Assembly (NCBI GenBank): GCA_037783415.1
Contig: JAZGTN010000046.1
Location: 5,276,501-5,340,500 of the forward strand
Direction: 5' to 3'
DNA: 64,000 nucleotides
From: Leptasterias polaris
Lineage: Eukaryota; Echinodermata; Asteroidea; Forcipulatida; Asteriidae
In this document: in pieces, positions 10,462-21,900 of the stretch
Position numbering within the stretch: the first letter of the stretch is position 1
How the letters are laid out: the number at the start of each line of letters is the position of its first letter
Notes under the pieces: generated by a model
Databases searched by the model: none
Told to the model about the DNA's origin: nothing
What the model saw: the letters and a program-made list of their open reading frames with translations, nothing else
Program-made: the position numbers and the translations under genes

Positions 10462-11311
10462 ATAGCTATATGGCTCTGAAGCAATCAGTTTCTTAATATT
10501 AAGAAAGCCTGGGCTGGGTTTCACAATGCAGTAAGATTCGTCTTAAGATCAACCCTAGCTCTTTGTGAAATTGGCCCCAGCTGGTCAGGTAAACAAATGG
10601 ACACCCCCAAAGAAAAAATGGTATCAAAACACTTTCCATTGTTTTATGACAAGTTTATTTTCAATTCCAATTTGCACTTTTGAGAAAAGGTGGACATCAT
10701 AGGAGTGCAGTTTTGTTTGGGTGTATACAGACAAATTACCCAAAACAAATAGTGCCCTAGTAATGTGTCCATCATATCTCCAAATTACTTTGATATAATA
10801 AATCTATTTCATATGCACATCACAATGACAAAATTAAATATGATTCAGCAATTGTCTTTGAATTAAGTTTTTTACAGTTGTTTCGGTTTTTGTCTAAATA
10901 AAGAACATATTCCTGAGGAGTCTAGCATTAAATAAAGAAAACTGATAACTGATTTCATGTACATTTTAAATACTTCACTTTCTAAAGATTGAAATGTAAA
11001 AAGATTAGAAATATGGCTTTCATAATCAATATTCAATATGTTGGTGATTAGACAGGCAAAAACATTTCCTTTTAAGAACTTGTTTAAAAAATTCACTTTT
11101 CTAATACTGCGTTTATTATTTTTCTGGTGAACTGGTACAACTACAATGACAGAAATTTTGCAAACACATCCAAGAAAAGAAGCTACATGTACCTTCAATG
11201 AAATCTTACTGTTTTATGTACTCTGGTTTAAAGTTAACTAATAATTAATTATCCAATCCAATTCAATTTGACATATATTTATGTTAAAAATGGCAAAGTA
11301 CATGTAGACAT
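10462..11311. other. Intergenic, no gene seen
   Basis: Contains a fragment at 10508-10576 resembling the TTTCACAAAG/CTTAAGAT MITE found near 16852. The minus-strand frame at 10872-11198 is AT-rich and unsupported. Confidence 0.45.
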
Positions 11312-11313
11312 TA

Positions 11314-11770
11314 GGGAGGTTTCGCATACGAACGGATACGGTTAATGCGACGGATACGTCATCATTATGACGCTATCCGCTATACATGCAGACGACACTG
11401 ATATCCCGCTTGCTACACGTAAGTAAAAAACACGTAGGAAAACTCGAACTTCTAGTAATTCTCCTGTATTTGTTTCCAAATATGTATGAATAGTATCAAA
11501 ATAAATGAATCACTGAACATGTACGTGTCATTTTGTTGTTTTCTAAAGACTTTGAAATACGAAAAAATGCACCGTTTCTTCGTCATTTTCCTCTAAAGCT
11601 ATGAACATAAGCTCGTCTATGGAGGATGCCATGTTGAACAGCGCCACCAAGTGCTGTGCTGGAACAGCGAACAGTGCCACCAAAACGCTGGGATTGCAAA
11701 ACAACAGAAAGGCTGCTAACGGTTACGGATAGCTAAACGTATGCGTATGCGTTCGCGTGCGAAACCTCCC
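11314..11770. mobile_element. TA-flanked TIR element
   Basis: GGGAGGTTTCGCATACGAAC at the left matches GTTCGCGTGCGAAACCTCCC at the right, with TA on each side (11312-11313 and 11771-11772). The interior shows no transposase. The TA duplication suggests a Tc1/mariner-type or related mobiliser. Confidence 0.75.
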
Positions 11771-11869
11771 TATTATCAAATAATATTACCACAACTCGAA
11801 TCTGTTTTGAAATGTATCGATTGATGACCCTAGGCTTTGTACCTTCAAATTTGTCTGAAACGAACATAT

Positions 11870-12150
11870 TATTGGTAAGATCGAAAATATAAAATAAATG
11901 TCCACAGATTTGCTCCTAACTTGCATGGTAAAAAGATGGTCATGGTGGAAAACATCTCTTGAAATATTTTTGCTGGACATGCTCAATTTTTGGCAAAATT
12001 AGTAAAACAATTGGTTTTGATCTTGTGAGAATGTTTAAAAACAGTGATGGAGTTTTGCTTGCCACTCCGATGCCCAATTGACCAACAGGGATGTTATTTC
12101 ACATAATGTGCATATTCGGGTGTTTGACAATTACCAATGTTTTGCAGGCT
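11870..12150. repeat. TTAA MITE family 1, diverged copy
   Basis: Contains the family hallmarks GGTAAGATCGAAAATATA and GACAATTACCAATG, followed by TTAA at 12151-12154. The left terminus is eroded. Confidence 0.6.
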
Positions 12151-12606
12151 TTAAATTTGTCAATTTCTGTTATCATTAATCCAATAGTTGATTAATTATG
12201 ATGGTACATCTTTCCCATAGCATCATAAAATATCACTTGTACCTAAAATTGTTGTGTGAGTGCAAAAACACAGTGTCTCACTTCTGCAAAAAAGTTGGTA
12301 TATGGCATGAAAATGCTTCAAGCAAAAATGGACCTCGGCGCGTACTTCTTTTGTGTGTACATTCGGGCTATTTTAAGATAAATACAGTGCTATGAAAATG
12401 TCAAAGTTGCATAAATAAAGTGCTATTTTAGAAGATACATTGTTTTTGCACTGACCTGACTAAATTCCTCTAGTTAAAATACACTATTTGTGGTGTCACC
12501 CAATATACCACAAGTTGCAATTCAAGTTTTAAGAAAACAAAACCTTAATCTGTTTATAGCACACAAAACTTTCTTCAGTTGTCTTAGTCACTGAACAAAG
12601 AACAAT

Positions 12607-12756
12607 TCCATAGAGCTGCTTAAGCAGAAAATTATGCTTAGCAATTTTCGGTTAAGCCAACAAAATAAGCAGGATACCAGTCACATACATGTGACAGAGT
12701 GTTTTGGCTGGTAACCTTATTCTGGTAAGCATAATTTTGTTGTGCTTGGCTACTTT
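12607..12756. repeat. TGCTTAAGCA MITE in the SPATA6 3' UTR
   Basis: A CATAGAGCTGCTTAAGCAG end plus ACCAGTCACATACATGTGAC and GCTGGTAACCTTATTCTGGT are shared with about ten other copies in the window. It begins 30 bp beyond the SPATA6 stop codon. Confidence 0.75.
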
Positions 12757-12785
12757 CTTTTGTGATACGTTCAAGCCTAAACATT

Positions 12786-12921
12786 CTACTCCTTGATCTT
12801 CCTGTACAGACGCTTGTATATCTTCCCCATAGTATCATCAAATACCTCACGATGAGATTTCCCGGTGAACTCTTGACTCCTGGTGGACCAGTAATTGCCA
12901 TTGTCTATGTGCACTGACACA
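12786..12921 (-). CDS. SPATA6: SPATA6 coding exon 12 (terminal)
   Basis: Residues 469-513 and TAG at 12788-12786; acceptor AATCCGCAG. It contains the best conserved SPATA6 signature, DNGNYWSTR and GKSHREVFDDTMGKIYKRLY. The transcript then runs into a MITE (12607-12756). Confidence 0.95.
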
Positions 12922-15900
12922 CTGCGGATTTACAAAGAAATATATCTTACAACATGTGGCAGTACGGGGATTTGAATTATTAAAGAGCAAGGGGAATGTC
13001 AAATTCAATTTTGCGATGTATACATTTTCTGAAGGTAGATGAACCAAAATATCCCCCGTACAAAAATGTAGAGACCCATTTTTCTCAGAATGATGTCATT
13101 GGATGTTTTGGATGTTGACAAATTTTGCACTGGAAGAGTATCGATTGCAATGGCAATTTACACCATTTTAATGTGAGGTTAGAGACTTGTAATTTCTTCC
13201 ACACTCACATGAGGACTTTATCTATTGAAAAATGAGTACACCACAAAATTGAATTTGACATTTCCCTTCCTCTTTAAGGTGTTTTCTGCAAGTACGGTTT
13301 CAGTTTCTTTATTTGCAAAAAGAAGTACACTATAAAAAGCATTGCAGGAAAACAGATCAAAGTACTTCCAGTGCATGTACAAAAGAAAAAAGAAAGTAAC
13401 TTCCATTGCATAAATAATAAAAACTCCAGTAACGTTGCTGGAAGTTTTTTGGCAGATTAATCTAACCAAAGAGGGCTAAAAAAAAATTCAAATTAAGACC
13501 CAGAGAGGGCAGTATTTAGGTCATTAAAGAATGTTGAAATTTACTGTTATTGTCTTTAGGAATGTGTTTCTTTTGCATAACATACAAAAGCTGTTCTGTT
13601 GGGGTTCTGTGGTGTTTGATTGTTACAGACCAGTCTCGGGTTGGAGTTGGATGAGAGCAGTGCATCTTAATATTCCGATTTTAAGACACACAAAATAAGT
13701 CAGACCGTGTGGACTTGTAAATTTTACAAGCTTTTAACCCTGAGTGGGTTGAAAGAAACTTCCTGGAGCCTGTCTAGTGTGAACTCTGTCTTGTGGGAAC
13801 CCATCAAAACTGTCCTGTGTAGACTAAAGTCAACCAGCAAAAACCTGTGTGGATCACTGTGTTAAAGGGTGTGTACAACATTGGTAAGACTGAAAATATA
13901 AATGTTCACAGATTTGCACATAACTTACATGGTATATTAAAAGATGATCATGGTGGAAAACTTCCCTTGAAATATTTTTTGCTTGAAATGCCATAGTTTT
14001 TAGGAAATGAGTAAAACAATAGTCTTTATCCTGCAGGATAAAATCCGATGTTTGAATAAAATTAAAACACACAATGGGGTTTTTCACTGTTTTCTCATGA
14101 CTTTGAAGACCGACTGAGCTTAAACTTTCACAGGTTTGTTATTTCATGTATATGTTAGGTCACATCAAGTATGGATACTGGTCTTTGACAATTACCATTG
14201 TTGTACCCACCCTTTAAACCATGGTTTTTATAGACAACAGACGAGGCAAATTAACTCTGTAGGGCTGCTTGGACCTGCTCTCATCCAACCTGTAATGCTG
14301 GCATCAAGAGTCAATGTCGACCTGGCGCATAAAAGCTTTTCAAAAGGAGATTGGCAAGTTAAACCCTTATTTTTTGTCATCAGAATGTTTTAACGAGGAA
14401 ATTTAGGTGATAACCCTGTGGTTGGCCCTTAAACTGCCTGCAATTAATCCTCGAAAAGCCTGCAATTGCCCTCAAAATTTGACAGGTTGTGTCCTAAGTT
14501 TTACTTTGCAATTGAAACGCAGCTAACTGGGGGTCGTTTCTAACAATGTTCGTTATTATCAACAGCTCTCCAGTGCTCTTTACCAAGCAAGTTTTTATGG
14601 TCATTAACTTGTGAAGTGATTACCAAAAGTACATCCTGCCTTTGAAGGGTTAAATCCCACACACAATTTTGACAACTTTGAAGGAAGTTTTAAAAAGTTA
14701 GACTGTGACACGGATCGGTGCGCATATGCTGTAGTGACTCGCCAATACACCGCCCCTTGACAAATTGACCAATCACAACGCGTGATTTAAGGTCCAACAT
14801 TTTGTCAGACGAAATTCTGATTTGTATTGCTTACTACACACGATTCGTTGAATTTGCTTTTGTGTCATTTGTTCAAGACAATTCTTTTATAAACTTAACC
14901 ATGGTCAAGCGGTGTTCGTATCCTAATTGTAAATCTGACTCCCGATACCCTGACAAGAGAGGAAATGTAAACAGAGAAAAGTGTATCCGCTGGGTTAGTG
15001 CATGTGTGCGGTGGGCCAAATACTCGTCTGGCTGTGTACGAACGTGTCTCCTTGGCAGTTGGTGGGTGTGGCCTACTGGATCGGTGTATAGAATTGAACC
15101 TTAACAGAGAATCAAGTTATCTTTTGTTGAGTACACAGAATGACACTAAACAAACCTCCTGCATATTCAGAGGCCCAAGTACCTCCGATCAGACTCCAGT
15201 AAAGATCGTCTTAAAGATTCTCTGTTCTCGCTACGCAGTGATGCAGAGAGGTCAGCCAGAGCCTCCTCAGAGGTCACGGAAGAAATATCCGAATCTGATG
15301 AAGGCTGTAAAAAGAAAAAAAATTATGTGAAAAGGCTTATCAAAAGGTTACCAAATATCTCAGCGGTTTTCTTCATGATCTATCCCTTAACCTGAGGGAT
15401 TGTGGGGGAACCACTGCCCTCTGTTCGTAACAATCTTTCTACATGCCTCTCTGTCCTTCACTACCCTTCATTAGTAACAATCTTTCTCCATGCCTCTCTG
15501 CCCTCCACTACCCTGTCTTAATAACAATCTTTCTCTGTGCCTCTCTGTCCTCCACTACCCTCTGTTCCTAACAATCTTTCTCCATGCATCTCTGTCCTCC
15601 AATACTGTATGTTCATAACAATCTTTCTCCATGCCTCTTTGTCCTCCGCTGCCCTCCGTTTGTCACAATCTGTCATGTCTCTTTATCCTTCACTACCCTC
15701 TGTTCCTAACAATCTTTCTCCATTCATCTCTGTCCTCCACTACCCTCTGTCCTCCGCTACACTCCATTTGTCACAATCTTTCATGCCTCTTTGTCCTCAA
15801 CTACCCTATATTCATAACAAACATTCTCCCTGTCTCTCTGTCCTCGGCACCTCTATTTTCATAAAAATCTTTCTCTATGCCTCTCTGTCCTCCAATGCCA

Positions 15901-18900
15901 ACTGAAACGGCAGGCACATACTTTCACTCCCACTACTCCTTCTTGATTAATGTTCTTACCAAATTGTATTCTAGCGCTTTTCGGACTCTTCTATGGATCA
16001 CCTTGGACGTGTCCAATTCATTAGAACTCTCTTCAAATCTGTCCCTCAAAGAGCGGCGTGCCAGAACGGGGCTTGGGGAACGTGATCGCAGGCGTGGAGA
16101 CAAGGTGATTGGGCTCAGGGATCTTGTTCTGCCACAACAAAAACAAAAACATTTGTTTATAAAGTATGTCGAGCTTTAATCACCCAATTTTCAGCAACAC
16201 CAGTATGAAGCTCTCAAGGACTTGCAGACTGTTTTTAAAAGAAGTTAACATCCAGTACACCATTGTAGTGTGGGTTTGAAACCTGGTCATGACACTTGGG
16301 TTCTTGAGCAAGACAATGGTACTAAAAGGCGACAACTTAATTTGTATTGTTGGTTGTATGGTATGTTTATTGAAAACATTTGTGGCGTGTCGTGGCCAAG
16401 TTCACCGGACCCAACCTCTGGTGTTGTCAGCAGCAGAGTGTGAGTTTGAATGCCGGTCATGACACTTGTGCCCTTGAGCAAGGCACTTAGCCATACTTGC
16501 TTCGTAAAAAGTTGAGAAGATACCAGTAGTGCGGTCTGCTCCACCAGCCAGAATCCTAGTGGATGATACCCAAGCCTACATCCTTACAAACTGTGAAAGG
16601 GGTAACTGTGTTTCAGCCCCAGGAGTAGGCAGCAACGTGCCCCTGGTGACAGTTGATTTGGGTCGACAGCCCAAATCAGTTAAGTAAAGCCCTCACCTTG
16701 AAGTGGCCATCTGGCATTGCGATGTAAGGCAAAATCTCATTTAAAAAAATAACAAAAAGAGGGTGAGGAGAATGAATATACTTTCCAAAAAGCAATGATG
16801 TTCTTTAGAACCTAACAACCGACTATTCTTATCACTGTCATTTTCATGTAGTGCTCGATTTCACAAAGCACTGAGATTCATCTTAAGATGAGCTGTCAGT
16901 ATAGACCTTATGCATTGACGTCACCAAGCCGCCATCTTAGAGGTAAACTGATGATGAAACAATGGAAACGCGCTGATTTGTACGCGCGGCGCACAGGATT
17001 GGCCAATGAACATCTTCCTTTTGACCTCTAGGTGAGGGCGCCCTACTCAAATGACGTCATATGCATAAGGTCTATTGCCATAGTGATTTGTATTGTGACA
17101 TCACACTTTGCTTGGCACACGCCTTAAGATCAATCTTAACTCTTTGTGAAATCGAATCCTGGGCTCGATTTCACAAAGAGTTAAGATTGATCGTAAGTGC
17201 AAATCCATCGTAGTTGCTTAGCAAAGAGTGATGTCACAATGCAAATCACTATGGTAATAGTGACAACTCATCTTAAGATGAATCTTAAGGCTTTGTGAAA
17301 TCGACCCCAGGTCCGTTCTATTGAACCGACACTATGAAACTTAACAGAAATTGAAGACACTGTACTACACTGCTCTAATACAATGCCAAGTGCCTTGTTG
17401 ATTGACCCATTACCTTGCTCTTGGGGAGGGTGATCTTGATCTTGAAAGTCGAGGGGAGTGTGGCAAGCGCCCGTACGACACATCGAGACCTGGGATTGGA
17501 TCCACTGTTCTCCTAGTCAAACTCAGATCGTTCATTCGGTCAAGAATATCTGAATAACAATAGCATCAACATGTCAACATGATGTCAACAACTGCAATTT
17601 ATGGCATCGTTTGTTGTCCTCTAAAGAGAAAATGGGAGAAATTGGATGGTGTGGGGGCATTGCATCTTACTACCAAGGAGTTCTTTTTTACAACAGTTGG
17701 AGAGATATTTAGAATTACATTCAACATAATAGGGGAAAAGTTTCCATAATCAGGGAGTCATTCACATTTGTTCATCAGAACATGAAAATAATGGTTTATT
17801 TTCAGGGAACTTTCTGTAGAATTAGGGAGAGTTGGCAGCTCTGACATTGGCTTTTAGAAATGTGACATTTATCTCGATTAAGTGGATCTTCAATCATAAA
17901 GTATTTTGTTGCATGACTGTAGCTTTTTCCTAGTCAGGAAAGAAATAATAAACCATTAGATTTGAAAGAATTGTGCTTGCAATCTTCCCATTGGACAAGT
18001 TCAGCGGTCTAGTATGACAACTCTAAAATGCAGGGGGTTGAGTTCACAGTTGCTATCTATGCATGTGGATTTTTCCCGTTGGAGGACTTATTTACAAAGT
18101 TTTTTTTAACGGTACAGTCTTTTATCATCATCGTTTTCATGAACTGATAAATACGCCCCAAAAAATCAATTATTTTTTGTACACAGCCTTGACACATTCT
18201 TCGTTGTCCACATTTTCACCAAGTTTCATAACCTTAACATAACGCTTTTGTAATTCTACTAATAGCATGACTGGTGAATCACTAGATGTGCAATTTTGCG
18301 TTTTCATGAAGTGATGAAGCGTGATTCACCACTTTATACATTCTATTACATGGTGCTGGCATTGTACCAAATACATGTGGTATGAATTCTGAGTGAAAAA
18401 TCTTGTGACTGATTTTATGCTTTGATTTTTCAAGAAGTGACGCATCCCAAGACATAATTTTGTATAAAGCCCTCTACAGGCAGTTTATTTTTTAATTTTG
18501 GTCCCACAAAGTCAACCCTCTGTCAAGACACACAAAGTTTGCAAATCAGTTTTTACACAAATTATTAACATACTCATTACTGTTAACATTTGCAGCAATT
18601 TTCAGTACCTAATACCGGGTTGTTCTAAAACCCCCTCGACCCCCTCGACCCACGACCCACGACCCCCTCGACCCCTCGACTTATGCTCAATTTATTTTTA
18701 TGTACACCAAAATTGCCACATGACACGATCTCAGCCAATCACGCACGAAGCAAACTGCGCGTGATTGGCTGAGATCGGGTACTGTGGCAATTTTGGTGTA
18801 CAGAAAAAAAATCGCGGCATTTCCAAGCGTATCTCTTGGCCGACCCGAGCCTGAATAGGAGTATATCCCAACTGGGATCCTGCGTTTACCGCCCGAGTAC

Positions 18901-21900
18901 GATTTAGGCCAACTCATTACGTGATGATCAGGCAGACTCAATTCCGGCTGATCGCTCCCGTCCTGTGTCAACAATTACTACTTGCTCTATGCGGAGCTCG
19001 AGGTTGTAGACCCGACCGACCATGGCCCAGACGTGTTTTGGGGTTTTGTCAGTCTCCCACACCCCCGGCCAACGTGATTATGATTGGTGTGCACGTGACG
19101 ACGTGCGGAAGCGGATTAAATACGCTCATTTTTTATGCTAAGTGACCTCATTTGTCCTGGGGGAAATACGCAGACCATTTCTTTTCGGATTTTGGTGTTG
19201 GCACAGAATGTTAAAATTAGCAGTTCGTCGGAAGGAAGTCGCGTCGCCTGTTCTTTGGATCACACGCTGTGAATTCTAAATCGGGGACTTAATTCTTACT
19301 CGGCCGTAAAGCGATGTTTTTATGAATTCGGAATTGGGACACGTTTCGATTACGGGGCGGACGTCGAGGGTCGAGGGGTCGTGGGTCGTGGGGGTCGAGG
19401 GGGTCGAGGGGGTTTTAGAACAACCCCCTAATACCTAATAGTTTTGTAATTACACCAATAAGTATGAATGATGTATCACTAGATAATCATAGTGTTAGCC
19501 AGAGGGGTGTGTGGGTGTCTTTTGGACACCCTGTTTTAAAATTGGACACCCTGTTTTATCTGTCATTTACATGTAAATGCATTGTAAATGAATAATTTGG
19601 ACACACAGTTTTTAAATTTCCAGCAAATTTGGACACCCAGTTTTTAAATTTCCAACAAATTTGGACACCCTTTTACAAAATCAAAAACCTTGACTAGATT
19701 TGCCCGTTTTCATGGTACGTCACTTTACCGTGGGAACCGACAATATCCCACAACTGAGAAAAGTGTCTTTATAAACACTAAAACATTGTACCTTGAGTGT
19801 CATCGCTGATCTCTGAATGAGCAGCCCGGTTGAGCCACATTTCAGCCTCATCAACCAGAGTATCCGAATCCTGTCAAATCAGAACAAATAAAATCATATT
19901 AACATTTTGGTATTGTAGGGAACCCAAGTGCGCCCTCAGTGTTCGAGTAACTTTGTGGTTTAGCATACTAAAATGAACAAGTTAACTTTGGGGTCGTGAC
20001 CTGTAGACTCTCTTTTCCATTTTTAGCTTTGAGCAAGAGAGAGCACATTATTTTCGGTCTGTATTTCTCTCCATTTTGTGGGGAGCATAGCTCTGGCCAT
20101 GCTCAAAATACCATTTATCTGGGAGGCATAATGTTCTAGAACTGTCAGTGAGTATCACTTTGTATTAAATTATCTTTTGATTAGAGAAATAATGTCATTT
20201 TAGGGCTATTTGAATCTGTATATTATTGCATAAATATATTGTGTTGTGCTGACCTGTTGCCCTTCACACAAGTGACTTTGTTTCTACTGGTGTTAATACC
20301 ATTTTGTATTCAATGTGTAGTATTGCATTGGAGGATTAAATCGGCACAGGAGATTATTTTATATTTTGGACGTCATCTTATGGAATTGGTTGCTTTTATT
20401 GTATTTAGGTGAATGCTCGCCTTTTTAAATAGAGCACCGTCCTCCTTCCCGTGTCTCTACAGTATTATTGTCTTTCTGGTAATGAAGCTGAGGGTCCCTC
20501 AAGAGTGACTAGCACTGTGACCCAGAAGCTTAAAGCTACCTTTGTGTTTCAAAGATCAAAAAGAAATGTTGCTTTTAGACGTGGGAGGAAAACCCCAAAT
20601 AGACTGTGTAGCCTCTGTATACAAAAAGAGTGACCTTGTATGGTTCCATGGCCTTTTAGGCAGGCAAGATACTTCACTGGTTATGTGGGAAATTTTAAAT
20701 TTGGAGTCATATTTTCCACATCAATTCCACAACAAAATAATGCTATAAGCTCTTATCACTTCAGTCTTTCAGAAATAGCCTTAAGAAATTTGACCCATAT
20801 AATGAAGTGGACGCTGGCCAGTGGTCAAGTATGATATTTGATATCAGGGAAGTATTATCACTTGAGCGTGTTCTGGACCCACAAAGGCTTGAGGGGGTCT
20901 TAGTCATTGCAGATGCAACAATCAGTCATCATAAATTTCCAATGGTAGTCACTCAATCTGGACCCAATTTAATAGGCTTATTAACGGCTAATTTTATGCT
21001 TACTGCGTGAGTTTCCGTTTCATAGTGCTGCTAACCGTAGGCACACAAGAAGGCAAGCTAACCTTCTGGTGCTTACTGTATGAAAATGAATGACAATGCA
21101 AATCCACGCGCAAGATGACTGCCTAATTTTCTTGGTAACTTGTGAAATAAGCTTACACTTAAGCACATTTGTCTGCTACAGTTAGCATGAAAATTTGCTT
21201 ACCGTTATTGCAAATTGGCCCCTGATGCATACTTTGTGTTGAGCCTATGCCTGATTATGATTTGTGGGCTGCATGGACATTATAATAGTCTCCAGGATGA
21301 ACAACATACTGTGCAAGTGTTGCATGAATTAGAACCTTGAGTAAGGAAATAAATAGCCGTTTAAAACCGACAGGGGTCGTGCAGATGTGATAAAGGGCCG
21401 AGCCTTTGTTGCACGGCAATGAGGCTGCAGGTTTTTAAATGACCGTTTAAGACCAAGTCACTACTCTTTTATTACCAAGATGTCTTGGTTGCACTGTTTT
21501 GGGGCGTCAATTCCTTGTATGCAATACAGTAGTGTAGAGTGAATTTTTGTTATTTGGGGGCTGGGTAGGTAAGATAGTGTAAGCATGGTGTAAGGAAGAT
21601 TTCCCACAAATTTTAGAATTCCCTAATAGTTGTTAACATCTTAACAGGTGGCCCATAAATCACTGTCATTACAAGTCTCATGCCAAACTTTGTATAAACA
21701 AACCACATTCCTAGGCTCCTATCTCAAGACCCCCCCAGTACTGACCATTACTCCCTGCTGACCATTATTTCATCTAATCTTATTCTAGGAAATGATGTCA
21801 CCAATCTTATGCTATTTCTGTATGAAATCATTTCTAAATCAAGAGTTCTCCCACCACCAAAATCCTATAAAACATCTCTCCAACTTTCACTCTGGGCCTC

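Noticed and set aside
15200..15330. Plus-strand Ser/Glu/Arg-rich reading
   Set aside because: Antisense shadow of SPATA6 exon 11.
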